A stretch of 64,000 nt of DNA, from contig JBOGTO010000180.1 in NCBI GenBank assembly GCA_050695155.1, positions 1 through 64,000 on the forward strand. The letters run 5' to 3'. Origin of the DNA: CF-113 sp050695155 (GTDB lineage: Bacteria > Chloroflexota > Ktedonobacteria > Ktedonobacterales > Ktedonobacteraceae). Positions 24,347 through 34,846 of the stretch are shown here, one piece after another (the first letter of the stretch is position 1; the number at the start of each line of letters is the position of its first letter). A program made the position numbers and the translations under genes. The notes beneath the pieces are model-generated. The model was not told the origin of the DNA, did not search any database, and saw nothing but the letters and a program-made list of their open reading frames with translations.

Positions 24347-24908
24347 GTGATCCTCCAGAGTAGTATAAAAGCGATCGGCCCAGGTCTCCCAACGCCAGCG
24401 ATGCGCAGGCATAGATACCGGGAAGCCAGTAGGGAACGCCGAGCATATCGGGATGGAGATAAGCGAACGCGCCCGCCGCCACCAGAATCATTTCGATCAA
24501 CGTGCCGGTAATAGCCGTCACCAGCGAAAATACCAGGTTTTGCCAGTCGCTGCCAGCCAGCAGCCAGAAATTGCAATAGATGAGCAGGATAAGCGCGGTT
24601 TTGGTCAACGTATCGAAGAAACTCGCGCTAATCAGGTACATCAACGGTAGCCACGCCAGCCCCAGCAGGCTGCTGAAAAGCGGACGGAAACGCCGGTGAT
24701 GCAGCAGCGGATCGAGCAGTGGATGCGAGTAGCTGATAGCCACAGCCGCGCCTCCAAACAGCAGGGGAACCCACCATGCCACTCCCAGCAGAGAGGGAAA
24801 TGCATAGCGTTCGACATGGCTAAAGACATGGAACGCATCAAGCGCTGTGCCGAGCAATGCGCCCAGTAAAAATAGCCACAGAAGCGTCCTGCCTCGAAAT
24901 TGCTGCAT
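24333..24908 (-). CDS. Multi-pass membrane protein, possibly INSIG-like
   Basis: This is a 191-residue hydrophobic protein with about five to six membrane spans. The pattern of a GVAWWVPLLFG segment near 42, acidic and aromatic loops, then GVPYWLPGIYACASLALGDL near the C-terminus is reminiscent of the INSIG family. That is resemblance by eye only. The gene overlaps the sulfur-amino-acid enzyme by 14 bp and is upstream of it, so they are probably one transcript. An AGGAGG is present upstream but 15 nt away, so the start is less certain. No function is proposed. Confidence 0.65.
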   Translation of the reverse strand: MQQFRGRTLLWLFLLGALLGTALDAFHVFSHVERYAFPSLLGVAWWVPLLFGGAAVAISYSHPLLDPLLHHRRFRPLFSSLLGLAWLPLMYLISASFFDTLTKTALILLIYCNFWLLAGSDWQNLVFSLVTAITGTLIEMILVAAGAFAYLHPDMLGVPYWLPGIYACASLALGDLGRSLLYYSGGSHETQ

Positions 24909-25004
24909 GACCAGCGTAGTATTCCTCCTGTTTTCAGGGTGTGCAATTAATATTGTACATTATCAGAGCCGGGAACGTATAAATTCACCTGTTGGAGAAT
25001 ATCA

Positions 25005-26141
25005 ATGAACCTGCTATCCTTACCCATTGGGCCAGAAGAGGTCACGCCTGAATGGTTGACTGCCATATTCCGAGAGAACAAGTTTATTACCTCCGAGGTG
25101 GTGGATGCGAATATAGACATCATTGGTCAAGATTGGGGCTTCACCGGGGTGATGGCCCGTGTGCGGCTCCAGTATGCAAGCCGCGAAGAGAATGCACCTG
25201 ACTCTGTGGTGGTCAAATTTCCGACCGCGACCCGCGATACCTCCTCGGCCTATCATACCGTTCAACAACAAGATGAGATAGCCGCGCGTCGCTACTTTGA
25301 GCGCTGCGCCCGCGAGGTGGCCTTCTATCAGCAGGTCGCACCCATGAACTCTATATCTGTCCCATGCTTGTATTATGGCGCAGTCGATAGCGCGGCCAAT
25401 CGAGTCGTGCTGGTGCTTGAAGACCTCCGTAATGCTCGTGTCGGCGATGCGCTTCGTGGCTGCTCTTCGCTGGATGCCGCTCTTGTAATCGACGAGTTAG
25501 CGAAATTCCATACGCGGTGGTGGAACCACCCACAACTGGATACCTTTAACTGGTTGCCATTGTGGGGCGGAGATGCATTATCCATGCAGAACCGTTATGC
25601 GCAGCTTATCGGTCCCTTTTTTGAGCGTTTCGGACAACGTGTGTCCCGGCAAGTGCGAGAGATCATTGATGCCCTTGCTACGAGCTATGGAGCCGTCCGG
25701 CAGCGACTACAGCAGGCACCGGTAACAATGATACATGGCGATCTCCATCTTGACAACATTTTCTTCCATGCTCTTGAACACAGGTCACCAGTAACGGTAA
25801 TCGACTGGCAAAGCGTGGCGCGAGGGCGCGGAGCAATCGATCTGGCCCTCTTCCTCTTCGGTTCGCTCGAAACCGCCACGCGCCGGGCCGTCGAGGATGA
25901 CCTCTTACAGCGATACTATGAATTGCTTATCGAGGGTGGTGTCACAGGATATAACTTTGCTCAGTTGATAAAAGACTGTCGGCTGGCTCTGCTATGGCTT
26001 TTGGGAGCAAACGTCGTGTGGCTGGGGTCACTCGATATTGATAGTCTGAAAGGGCGCGAAAAGGCTCTTGTAGAGGCTAGTTTGCAAGACGGCTTTGCTG
26101 CCCTGCTCGATTATGATGCTGGTTCTCTGCTGCCTTTGTAG
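25005..26141 (+). CDS. APH/choline-kinase-like phosphotransferase
   Basis: This 378-residue cytoplasmic protein of the aminoglycoside phosphotransferase/ecdysteroid-kinase-like fold probably phosphorylates a small hydroxyl-bearing molecule. The catalytic loop HGDLHLDNIF is near residue 244 and the metal motif VIDWQS follows about 20 residues on. The nucleotide Lys is likely in SVVVKFP near residue 70. Aromatic segments (WLPLWGG) in the middle may shape the substrate pocket. The substrate cannot be deduced, and resistance should not be assumed. It is a single-gene unit with a GGAGAA Shine-Dalgarno, convergent with the giant permease gene. Confidence 0.8.
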   Translation: MNLLSLPIGPEEVTPEWLTAIFRENKFITSEVVDANIDIIGQDWGFTGVMARVRLQYASREENAPDSVVVKFPTATRDTSSAYHTVQQQDEIAARRYFERCAREVAFYQQVAPMNSISVPCLYYGAVDSAANRVVLVLEDLRNARVGDALRGCSSLDAALVIDELAKFHTRWWNHPQLDTFNWLPLWGGDALSMQNRYAQLIGPFFERFGQRVSRQVREIIDALATSYGAVRQRLQQAPVTMIHGDLHLDNIFFHALEHRSPVTVIDWQSVARGRGAIDLALFLFGSLETATRRAVEDDLLQRYYELLIEGGVTGYNFAQLIKDCRLALLWLLGANVVWLGSLDIDSLKGREKALVEASLQDGFAALLDYDAGSLLPL

Positions 26142-26155
26142 TTATCTTGTTCCGT

Positions 26156-29100
26156 CTAATCTTCGTTAAGCCGTATCGCCTGGCCCAATGATGGGCGCAT
26201 CACCGTCCAGACCATGGTGCCGATAGCGATGATGCAGATGGCGGCGAACAGCGCGAGAGCCATACCCAGTGTAGGGGGTATCACAACTTGTCGGGGAAAT
26301 GTATGCTGGATCGCGTAAAACTGGCTATCGCTCAAATTGCTCAAGATGCCGCTTATGGGAACGTCAGAAAATACGAGCGTGGGGACAACGGTGGCCGAGA
26401 GGATGCCTCCTAACACGAAACCGATCAGCAGCGCAATCACAAAAACGAAACCCTGTTCGAGTACGAACTGACCGGCTACCTGTAGCGAGGTGGCTCCCAG
26501 CGAGCGCAGCGTGGTAAAGGTGCCTGAGCGCAGTTTCGCGTTCTGCCAGGAAGCAAGCACATAGCCTATCAATACCAGCAAAAGGGTAATCGTTGCCCCG
26601 ATGGTTAGCAAAGTCAACAGGTCAAGATAAAGCGGCTCGACATTCAGGGTGTCAAGCAACGCGCGCCGGTCAAAGAGGTTAGCGAGGCGCAGAGGCGAAG
26701 CGTTCAGCGCGGCTCGCACATGGGCTAATGCCTGCGCATCATCGGTTGTGTGTAGCCATATATGATTGACGGGTAATACCGCATTCTTCGTTGCGAACAA
26801 CTCGGCTAACAGATTGGGGCTGATATTGAGCATAGAGGGTGAAAGTACAGGTCCGATCATATTGAGAGAATTATTAACCCGGTAGACGTGGGCGAAGGTC
26901 GTATAATCCAGCAACATACCTCCACCAACGGTGATGGTACTACCGCCAGCGTCCTGTGTGGTTCCGGCGTTCACAGTAGGGATGTGCTGCACTATCGCAA
27001 TTACAACGCTGTTTAATGCGCTTGTATTCGTATCAAGCGCATAGTCCGGTAAGCCGCTCATTGTTACCACGAATTTGGAGCCAACTTGCAAGTTGAGGCT
27101 GCTCGCCGCTGATGCATCGATGATAACAGGGACGCGACCTTGCGCAATGGAATCCTGGCGTTGCTGAACCAACTGAGCCATCAGGGAGGCAAGCGATTGA
27201 GATGAATCCTGTGTCGTCCAGTATGCCGTTTGCGCGAAGATGTCCGCAGCGACGGCCCTTACCGCGATATGAGTATCCTGAAACTGGACAGTGACAACGC
27301 CATCTCCATTATAACCGCCGCTTGCCGAGATCACACCGGGAAGTTTCTGGTAAGGCGTAGTTACATTGCTCAGAGACGCCTTTTGTGCATTGCTGGAAGT
27401 GACAACATCACCGCTAAAGTCGGCCCCGGATTCGAAGGCCGCAATATCGGATGAACGTTGCGTTTGCGAGGCGGTGAAAACCAGCGAGAAGATGGCGAAA
27501 GCGACGGTGAGCGCCAACAGCAGGGTTACGCGCAAGGTCTGACGTGGGGAACGAGCCATGTGCGCGAACGCAAGCATCGGAGTAGCGCCTTTGCCACGCG
27601 CAGAGAGCCACGCGCCCAACTGCAAAAGCAGTGGATACAGGCGCAGAAGCAGCAGGATACACCCGATCACCAGAAATAAAGGCGTAATCAGCGTGAGCGG
27701 AGATGAAAAGAGTACGATGCTGCGCGTAGCCGACACATTCTGTGTGCTGTTGACGTACAGCGAGATGAAGTAGCCGGCAAAGGCGATCACGATGGCGACG
27801 ACATCTAAGCGCAAACGCTGCCAGATGGGACGATGAACAGCGCGTGCCGTTTCTTGCCGCAGCGCGTGGATATTCATGCCCGCCGCGTAGCGCAGCGCGA
27901 TAATCAGGGCGAGAATCGCGGCTGCCGCCGTTGCCAGCGCGTACCAGCCGACTGATAATAGCGCATCCCAGAGATGGCCGGTAAAGTAGGTCAGCGCGTC
28001 TTGCCCCGTTGGCGACAGGTTGCGGCTGGCAAGCAAAGTGGCGGCGATGAGCGCCAGCAGCGGGCCGATGACCAGCGCGATGAGGCCGAGTATGATGCTT
28101 TGCATGACCATCGCATTGAATATTTGACGGCTGCTAGCTCCCCGGCTGCGCAAGACAGCGATAGCATCGGCCTGTCGATCAACCAGCAGATAAGCGATCA
28201 GGCTGACAAAGTAAAGCATCAGGCCGATAATCAGCACTGAAAGGATGAAAATGGGAATCGCTATTACATCTACACGGCTCTGGTAGCGGGTCAGGATGCC
28301 GGGAAGATCAGAAGTACCCGCCACGGAATCGGAAAGCGCCACTTGCAGTAAATAAGGAAAGCTGGTGATACCGGACACAGGTTGATTGTTCTGAATATTC
28401 CCGGACAGGTGCGCAATATCCGCCTGCAATTGTCCCAGCGAACCCATAGCCGCATTCAGTTGGCTTGTTGTGAGCGCGGCGACGTTCAGATGATAGTTCC
28501 AGGTCAGAACAAAAGGTTGAGATGTGAAAACCGCGTCTGTATGAAGTGCGCTGGCAGCCTGATCCAATGCCGCCAGAAAAGCCTCATTGGACACTAGAAG
28601 CGTATCGCTATACTCCTGGGTACCTTGCGTTACTGGCTCAAAGTCATTGCCATGCCAGACACTATCGTCCGGCGCTACTTTTATCAGACCGACAACCAGC
28701 ATATGCAGCGTGATGATTTGATTGATGGGCGACCCGTTTGCATTGGCGGCATAAATATTGAGATTGATTGCCAGGCTGGAACCAACGTTTACTCCCAGGG
28801 TACGAGCAGTATCCGGCGTAAGCAGCGTCTCGATAGCGCCACTGTTATTGCCCGGTAATCGTCCTTGCAACAGCGTCAGATGTGAGGCTGCCTGCTGCAT
28901 AGGTGCGCTCACGAGGCTTACCAGGGAGACTTGTGATGCTGGTAATGCGACAGGCTGAAAATCAGGCTCCTGAATGGTAAAGAAAGGGGAACCTGTGAGG
29001 TACTGACCCATATCTTTTTGCGCCAACGGATCGATGCTGTGTTTTACTCCCTGCACTGTCTTTGTCGATAAAGCCTGCGTCGAGGTATTGAGCAGAATCT

Positions 29101-32100
29101 GGGATGTGGCGGGATTCGCGCGCAGGAGGCTATGCAATCCGCCATCGGTGGTGATGGCGGAAAAGAATGGTACCACGCACATAACGCCGATGGCCGCGAT
29201 CATTGTCAATCCTGCTACGGAAATGAGCAGTGGGCTGCGGCGTAATTGTAAAAGTGTTAGTTGCCACGTCGTCATGCTGATGGAGAGACGCTCGCGGCGT
29301 CTCTTTGCTGGTTTTACTTTTGAGCGAGGCGTGGCAACCTCTTCGCGCGTGATAAAATCCAGCCGCGCATCATCTTGTAAACGCAGTTCCTGGCTCATCG
29401 AACGCCGTATCACCAGCGAGACCATCAGACTGAGCGCAATGGCGCAGGTTGCCACAAAAACCAGCAGGGCTATTAGCAGCGAGAAAGGCAGCGTCACCTG
29501 TACCGGGATGATGTGTTGCAGGGTGAGAAAATCAAAACCGTTCGTGTTGAATGCGCCGGGAGGAACACCTGTGAAGACCAGCACAGGCACCACCGTGAAG
29601 GCGAGCAACACCCCGAAGAGCAATCCGAGCAGCAGCGCCAGCGTATAAATGATGCCCTGTTCCCACAGGAAGAGGCTGGCAATCCCTCGTATGGACGTAC
29701 CAAGCGCGCGTAAGACCACAAAGCTGGTGAGCCTGCTGCGCGCGCTTAGCCAGGAGGCCAGCAAATTTCCAAATAATGCCAGCAGAAAAGCGGCGGTTAC
29801 GCCGAGCGCCAGTATTGCGATCACGTTGAAATAGAGTGGGTCGTTGAGCAAAGCGCTTGCCAGCGCGTAGCGGTTCGAGAGGTTGTCCAGATGTAAACCT
29901 GAAGAAGTTAATTGCGTATTTACGCTATTAACAACCTCGGTGTCATTGGAGGTGCGCAACCAGACGTGGTTTACCGCAATTGGTAACTGTTCGATATTGG
30001 CCTGGATTGCTGCCAATGCTTGATAATCTACCAGAATGCCGTTTTCGACGCTCTCGTCAATGGCTGGTATATGGTTGACAATGGCGATTACCACAAGTTG
30101 TGCGCTGCTGATAGAGGAGTTCCCTTGAAAGACGCCGTTCGAGTACACTGGAAATGTCGAGCCGACATGCAGTTTCAGGTTGCTTGCTGTAGCTGTAGTA
30201 ATAATGGCGGGTACGCTATTCGATTTAATAGCGCTATTGCGCCGTGAAAGCAGTTGTGCCATCAACGATGAGAGCGATTGCTGCGAATCTTGCTCAGTCC
30301 AGTAGGCGGTGCTGGCATAAGTAGTCGGATCAACAGCGCGTACCAGCAGTGGAACATAAGGCGTTACCACCACCGAGCGCGCCGCCTCTTCGTATCCAAC
30401 CGAGGCCGAAGTTACCCCCGGAATGTGGCGATAGAGTGCGGTTTCCTCTGATAATGGATAGGTGGCAGAATCCGCCGGAATAGCGCCGTTGAAATCCGCT
30501 CCCACCTCGAAAGAGGCGATGTCATTGGCTCGTTGCGCCTGCGATGCGGCAAAGACCAGCGTGAAGAAAGCGAAGGAGATAGTCAGGGCCAATAGCAGCA
30601 CCATACGCAGGGATTTGCGTGGGGCGCGGCTGATCTGCGCCAGGGCCAGCAAAGGGGTAGCGTTGCGCCCCCTGGCGGCAAGCCTGGCTGCCAATCGTAA
30701 CAGCCAGGGGAAGATGCGCATGAGCAGCAGCATGGCGGCCAGCAGCAGGAAAAATGGCCCGATGAAGGCCAGGGGTGTCACAACCAGTGCCTGTATCTGG
30801 GTATCTAATTGTTGCTGGATTGAACCCAGGTAGATCGATATGCCGTAACCTACCAGCGCCACCAGCGCGGCGAAGAGATCAAGATTGAGACGCCGCCAGA
30901 GCGGAAAACGCGCTCTGCGTCCGCTGGCATTGTTTGCTGCCAGCAGATTGAGGCGTGTAATGCTCAAGAGCGACAGACCCATCACGACGATGGCGACCAG
31001 TACGGTAATCAGCGCGTAATAACGCACGCTCCATAGCGCCTGGACAGGCGCATTCATGACCACCGACAGCGCGCCCAGGTCCCTGTCGCCGAGCAATAGC
31101 CGCACAATCAGAGGTAAGGCGAGCGGCGTCAGCAGCACACCAAAAATAAGCGCAGCGATGCTCAGGCCAATGCATTGCGTGAGCAGCGAAACAAAAATCT
31201 GGAAATTGCTGGCTCCCCGGCTGCGTAAGACCACGATAGTCTCTGCCTGCCGGTCAACCAGTAAGATAATCATCACGCTGATGAAGAAAAGCAGCAAGAA
31301 GACAACCAGCCCGGTAAGCAAGCCGATGGGAACGCGCAGAGTCCCAAGCCGCGTGCGGAATTGTTCCAGCAAGCTCGGTTGAGTCTGTGAATGGAAAGCC
31401 GCGCCGGAGAGAAACAGACTTAATCCGCTGCTGGCAAAGTTTTTGGAGATATCTAGCTGCACTTGATTGAGACTGGCGATGAGATCGTCAAGCTGGCCGG
31501 TTGAGATGCTTAGAGGATTTAGATGATAGTACCAGTGGAGCAATGATGGATAGGCAAAAGTGAGTTGACTCTGCTGGTATTTTTGCGCAATAGCGTCAAA
31601 GGCGGGAAGTAAGATGGTGTTCGAGGTTAGCGCTGAAAGCGTTGTGAGGGGAAACTTGTCTGACGGAGGTATTGGCTGGTAGTTATTGTCATGCCAGTAC
31701 GGATCGTTTGTTCGCACATTGAAGATGCCGACAACATGTAATTTGAGTGGTTGCTCTGTAGGCACAAGCTGGTGAGTCACCGGAGACTGAGCCAAAAGCG
31801 CTAATTGCAACGTGATAACATCATTGAGTTTCACACCTAAAAACTTTGCTGTTGCCGGTGTGATAGCTATTTCGACAGTATTGGCGTTGTCGGATGGCAA
31901 TCTTCCCTGCAATAATGTAACGTGGCTGGCCGAGAGGCGCATCGAAGTGGCATATATGGTCATTACGGATGGGGGGAGTTTTGCTGGTGAGATAAAGCTG
32001 AAATCGGGAGTCTGTATCTCCGATCGTGGAGGGTCATTGAAAAAGCCACGCAAATCGCTCTGAAAAGAAGGATCAATCAATGAGGAGACAGTGTTGACCG

Positions 32101-32359
32101 TTTGAGTGGTGAGGCCTGGTACGCTGACCTGCGCGGCCAGTTCTGCATTCTCCGGCGGCGAAGTAAGCGCGCTGCGCAGCCCGGCGGTTTGTAGCACCTC
32201 CGAAAGCAGGGGAATGGTACAAACAAGGGTGATGGAAACGATCATGCCCAGCGTGATAACCAGCAAAAGCAGCCAGTGCTGTCGCCAACGCGCTCGAGCC
32301 AGCGTAAATAGAGAAGAGATGCCGGGAGAGGACTTGTGGGGCGCTTGTGCTGTACTCAT
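26156..32359 (-). CDS. Giant tandem-duplicated FtsX-type ABC permease
   Basis: This is a 2067-residue membrane protein made of two homologous halves (about 1-1015 and 1020-2067). Each half has an N-terminal membrane span, a large extracytoplasmic MacB-like region and FtsX-type membrane domains. Repeated landmarks include LLQGRLP, DRQAxxxxVLRSRGAS and an ARGxxATPxLA segment in both halves. FtsX/MacB permeases usually have 4 or 8 spans and about 400-900 residues, so this is a fusion of two permeases. No ATP-binding partner is adjacent, so the ATPase must be encoded elsewhere. The ATG at 32359 with an ATGGAAA site is preferred over the in-frame ATG at 32374. Substrate unknown; lipoprotein or lipid handling is plausible for the family. 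Confidence 0.88.
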   Translation of the reverse strand: MSTAQAPHKSSPGISSLFTLARARWRQHWLLLLVITLGMIVSITLVCTIPLLSEVLQTAGLRSALTSPPENAELAAQVSVPGLTTQTVNTVSSLIDPSFQSDLRGFFNDPPRSEIQTPDFSFISPAKLPPSVMTIYATSMRLSASHVTLLQGRLPSDNANTVEIAITPATAKFLGVKLNDVITLQLALLAQSPVTHQLVPTEQPLKLHVVGIFNVRTNDPYWHDNNYQPIPPSDKFPLTTLSALTSNTILLPAFDAIAQKYQQSQLTFAYPSLLHWYYHLNPLSISTGQLDDLIASLNQVQLDISKNFASSGLSLFLSGAAFHSQTQPSLLEQFRTRLGTLRVPIGLLTGLVVFLLLFFISVMIILLVDRQAETIVVLRSRGASNFQIFVSLLTQCIGLSIAALIFGVLLTPLALPLIVRLLLGDRDLGALSVVMNAPVQALWSVRYYALITVLVAIVVMGLSLLSITRLNLLAANNASGRRARFPLWRRLNLDLFAALVALVGYGISIYLGSIQQQLDTQIQALVVTPLAFIGPFFLLLAAMLLLMRIFPWLLRLAARLAARGRNATPLLALAQISRAPRKSLRMVLLLALTISFAFFTLVFAASQAQRANDIASFEVGADFNGAIPADSATYPLSEETALYRHIPGVTSASVGYEEAARSVVVTPYVPLLVRAVDPTTYASTAYWTEQDSQQSLSSLMAQLLSRRNSAIKSNSVPAIITTATASNLKLHVGSTFPVYSNGVFQGNSSISSAQLVVIAIVNHIPAIDESVENGILVDYQALAAIQANIEQLPIAVNHVWLRTSNDTEVVNSVNTQLTSSGLHLDNLSNRYALASALLNDPLYFNVIAILALGVTAAFLLALFGNLLASWLSARSRLTSFVVLRALGTSIRGIASLFLWEQGIIYTLALLLGLLFGVLLAFTVVPVLVFTGVPPGAFNTNGFDFLTLQHIIPVQVTLPFSLLIALLVFVATCAIALSLMVSLVIRRSMSQELRLQDDARLDFITREEVATPRSKVKPAKRRRERLSISMTTWQLTLLQLRRSPLLISVAGLTMIAAIGVMCVVPFFSAITTDGGLHSLLRANPATSQILLNTSTQALSTKTVQGVKHSIDPLAQKDMGQYLTGSPFFTIQEPDFQPVALPASQVSLVSLVSAPMQQAASHLTLLQGRLPGNNSGAIETLLTPDTARTLGVNVGSSLAINLNIYAANANGSPINQIITLHMLVVGLIKVAPDDSVWHGNDFEPVTQGTQEYSDTLLVSNEAFLAALDQAASALHTDAVFTSQPFVLTWNYHLNVAALTTSQLNAAMGSLGQLQADIAHLSGNIQNNQPVSGITSFPYLLQVALSDSVAGTSDLPGILTRYQSRVDVIAIPIFILSVLIIGLMLYFVSLIAYLLVDRQADAIAVLRSRGASSRQIFNAMVMQSIILGLIALVIGPLLALIAATLLASRNLSPTGQDALTYFTGHLWDALLSVGWYALATAAAAILALIIALRYAAGMNIHALRQETARAVHRPIWQRLRLDVVAIVIAFAGYFISLYVNSTQNVSATRSIVLFSSPLTLITPLFLVIGCILLLLRLYPLLLQLGAWLSARGKGATPMLAFAHMARSPRQTLRVTLLLALTVAFAIFSLVFTASQTQRSSDIAAFESGADFSGDVVTSSNAQKASLSNVTTPYQKLPGVISASGGYNGDGVVTVQFQDTHIAVRAVAADIFAQTAYWTTQDSSQSLASLMAQLVQQRQDSIAQGRVPVIIDASAASSLNLQVGSKFVVTMSGLPDYALDTNTSALNSVVIAIVQHIPTVNAGTTQDAGGSTITVGGGMLLDYTTFAHVYRVNNSLNMIGPVLSPSMLNISPNLLAELFATKNAVLPVNHIWLHTTDDAQALAHVRAALNASPLRLANLFDRRALLDTLNVEPLYLDLLTLLTIGATITLLLVLIGYVLASWQNAKLRSGTFTTLRSLGATSLQVAGQFVLEQGFVFVIALLIGFVLGGILSATVVPTLVFSDVPISGILSNLSDSQFYAIQHTFPRQVVIPPTLGMALALFAAICIIAIGTMVWTVMRPSLGQAIRLNED

Positions 32360-32612
32360 ACGTTTTCCATCCATATCATAATAGATGTGAGTAATGTCAC
32401 CTACTCAAGATGCTCCTACTTTACTCCAGAGATACCAGAGAGTCAACAATATTTTACATAGTTGGTGATATAGCGTAGCCCGCGCCAACTCATATCATCA
32501 ACTAGAAAGAGACCTGCTTGCAATCATCCGCAGAAAGAAGCATAATTACAGTAATACAATCAGCATTGTCGCTGATTATGCCTGAGTAATCCTCTGGAGG
32601 ACTTTAATAAAC

Positions 32613-33653
32613 ATGAACGGAAAGATGAAGGCGGCCCTCAAAGTGGAGGCAGCGCCTGGAGCAACGGTTGCCCTGGTGGATATTCCTACCATTGGTTCGC
32701 GTGATGTGCTGGTACAGGTGAAGGCGGCTTCTATCTGTGGCACAGACATGCATATCTACGAGTGGGATGCGTGGGCGCAGAGCCGTGTGCGCACCCCGCG
32801 TATCTTCGGTCACGAATTCGCGGGCGAAGTGGTTGAAGTAGGCCATGAAGTCGTCGAGCTTGTACCCGGTGATTTTGTGGCGGCTGAAACGCACATCACC
32901 TGCGGTCATTGCTACCAGTGCCGCACCGGTCAGGCGCACGTCTGTCGCAATGTGCAGATACTGGGCGTTGACCGCGACGGCGCGTTCGCCGAGTATATCG
33001 CCATCCCCGAAAGCGTCGCCTGGAAAACGGGCAAAGAAATTGACCATAGCGTCGCCTCGATTCAAGAGCCGTTTGGCAACGCGGTACACGCCACCTTCGC
33101 GGGCGAAATCGCCCAGCGCACAGTAGCAGTCTATGGCTGCGGCCCTATCGGCTTATGGGCGGTTGGCCTGTCGCGTATCTCAGGAGCAAGTACCATCTTC
33201 GCCATTGAACCCAACCACAAACGCCTTGATATGGCGACCGCTATGGGAGCAACCTATGCCCTCAACCCGCGCGAAGTCGATCCTGTAGAACATATCCTCG
33301 ATGTCACGGATGGTCTCGGTGTGGATGTGGTACTAGAAATGTCGGGACATCCCGGAGCCATCCGCCAGGGCTTCAAGTCCCTACGCAACGGTGGCCGTGT
33401 TTCGCTGCTAGGCTTACCTACAAGTATGATTGAGCTTGACCTTGCCAACGACATCATCTTCAAAGGCGCAACCGTGCAGGGCATCTCCGGGCGGCGTATC
33501 TTTGACACCTGGTATCGCACGCGCCGTATCCTCGAATCCGGCGAGCTAGACCTTAAACAGGTAATCACCCATACTCTACCCTTCGAGCGCATTCACGACG
33601 CTATGGAAATCATGAAATCCGGCGATTGCGGCAAAATCGTCATGACGTTTTAA
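32613..33653 (+). CDS. tdh: L-threonine 3-dehydrogenase
   Basis: This enzyme performs the NAD-dependent oxidation of L-threonine to 2-amino-3-ketobutyrate, in the cytoplasm. It has 346 residues, a normal length. It is a zinc medium-chain dehydrogenase: catalytic zinc motif ICGTDMHIYEWDAW (characteristic for Tdh), FGHEFAGEV, and structural-zinc cysteines in CGHCYQCRTGQAHVC. The NAD Rossmann motif is VYGCGPIGLWAV. The kbl gene follows after 14 bp, which fixes the pathway. A GGAGG is 12 nt before the ATG. Confidence 0.95.
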   Translation: MNGKMKAALKVEAAPGATVALVDIPTIGSRDVLVQVKAASICGTDMHIYEWDAWAQSRVRTPRIFGHEFAGEVVEVGHEVVELVPGDFVAAETHITCGHCYQCRTGQAHVCRNVQILGVDRDGAFAEYIAIPESVAWKTGKEIDHSVASIQEPFGNAVHATFAGEIAQRTVAVYGCGPIGLWAVGLSRISGASTIFAIEPNHKRLDMATAMGATYALNPREVDPVEHILDVTDGLGVDVVLEMSGHPGAIRQGFKSLRNGGRVSLLGLPTSMIELDLANDIIFKGATVQGISGRRIFDTWYRTRRILESGELDLKQVITHTLPFERIHDAMEIMKSGDCGKIVMTF

Positions 33654-33667
33654 TAAAGAGGAAAAAC

Positions 33668-34846
33668 ATGGATAAACTGCAAGCATACTTGAAAAACGAA
33701 CTGGACGGCCTGCGCGCCAAAGGTGTATTCCACCTGCCGCGTGTGCTGGAAACAGAGCAAAAGGCTACCGTCGTCATTGATGGACACGAAGTGATTACCC
33801 TGTCGTCAAATAACTATCTGGGCCTCACTGTCCATCCCCGCCTGCGCGAAGCGGCCATCAAAGCCATCGAGCAATATGGCGTGGGTTCTGGCTCAGTGCG
33901 CACCATCGCGGGTACCATGACGCTGCATAATGTGCTGGAAGAGAAGCTGGCGCATTTCAAGCATACCGAGGCTTCGCTGACCATCCAGTCCGGTTACGCG
34001 ACGAACCTGGGGGTGATCTCCGCTGTGATGCAGGGTGGCGACATGATTATCAGCGATGAACTGAACCACGCCAGCATCATCGACGGTATCCGCCTGAGCA
34101 AGTCGCCGCGCAAGGTCTTCCCGCATAAGGATATGGCCGGGTTGCGCCGCGTGTTGGAAGAGTCGAAGGGCGCGAACAAGGTGATGGTCGTCACCGATGG
34201 CGTCTTCAGCATGGATGGCGATATTGCTCCCCTGCCCGAAATCGTGGCGCTGGCCGAGGAATATGGCGCATTCGTGATGGTTGATGACGCGCATTCGAGC
34301 GGCGTGCTGGGCAAAAATGGACGTGGCAGCGTCAGCCATTTTGGCCTGGATGGCCGTGTCGCGCTGCAAATCGGCACGCTCTCGAAAGGCATCGGCGCGT
34401 TGGGAGGCTACGTGGCCTGTAGTCAGGATATGCGTGATTTCCTGCTGCAACGCGCGCGCCCCGTGCTGTTCAGCACCTCGCACCCGCCCTCTGTCGTGGC
34501 AACCTGCATAGCCGCGCTGGACATTCTCGAAGAAGACAATAGCCTCGTCGAACGGCTGTGGGAGAATACTGCATTCTTCAAACGCGGTCTGGAGCAGCTT
34601 GGTTTCAACACGGGCAAGAGTGAAACGCCCATCACGCCCGTCATCGTGGGCGAAGGCGCGTTAGCCATGAAGCTCAGCCAGCGTCTCTTTGAGGATGGCG
34701 TCTTCGCGCAAGGCATCGTCTATCCAACCGTTCCCGCCGATAAGTGCCGTGTGCGCACCATCGTGACGGCCATTCACACCCGCGAGGAACTGGCGAAGGC
34801 GCTGGACATCTTCGAGCGCGTGGGCAAGGAACTGAGTATCATTTAA
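33668..34846 (+). CDS. kbl: Glycine C-acetyltransferase (2-amino-3-ketobutyrate CoA ligase)
   Basis: This 392-residue PLP enzyme cleaves 2-amino-3-ketobutyrate with CoA to glycine and acetyl-CoA, completing threonine breakdown with Tdh. The alpha-oxoamine synthase hallmarks are present: LSSNNYLGLTVHP, the GSGSVRTIAGT segment, DDAHSSGVLG, and the Schiff-base Lys in IGTLSKGIGALGG. The ATG at 33668 has AAAGAGG upstream and is preferred to an upstream in-frame start inside tdh. Its stop overlaps the convergent HAD gene by 8 bp. Confidence 0.93.
   Translation: MDKLQAYLKNELDGLRAKGVFHLPRVLETEQKATVVIDGHEVITLSSNNYLGLTVHPRLREAAIKAIEQYGVGSGSVRTIAGTMTLHNVLEEKLAHFKHTEASLTIQSGYATNLGVISAVMQGGDMIISDELNHASIIDGIRLSKSPRKVFPHKDMAGLRRVLEESKGANKVMVVTDGVFSMDGDIAPLPEIVALAEEYGAFVMVDDAHSSGVLGKNGRGSVSHFGLDGRVALQIGTLSKGIGALGGYVACSQDMRDFLLQRARPVLFSTSHPPSVVATCIAALDILEEDNSLVERLWENTAFFKRGLEQLGFNTGKSETPITPVIVGEGALAMKLSQRLFEDGVFAQGIVYPTVPADKCRVRTIVTAIHTREELAKALDIFERVGKELSII

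Noticed and set aside
25005..26141. Antibiotic resistance gene (aminoglycoside phosphotransferase)
   Set aside because: The fold is shared by many small-molecule kinases; the sequence is nearer the ecdysteroid-kinase-like group and nothing supports a drug substrate.
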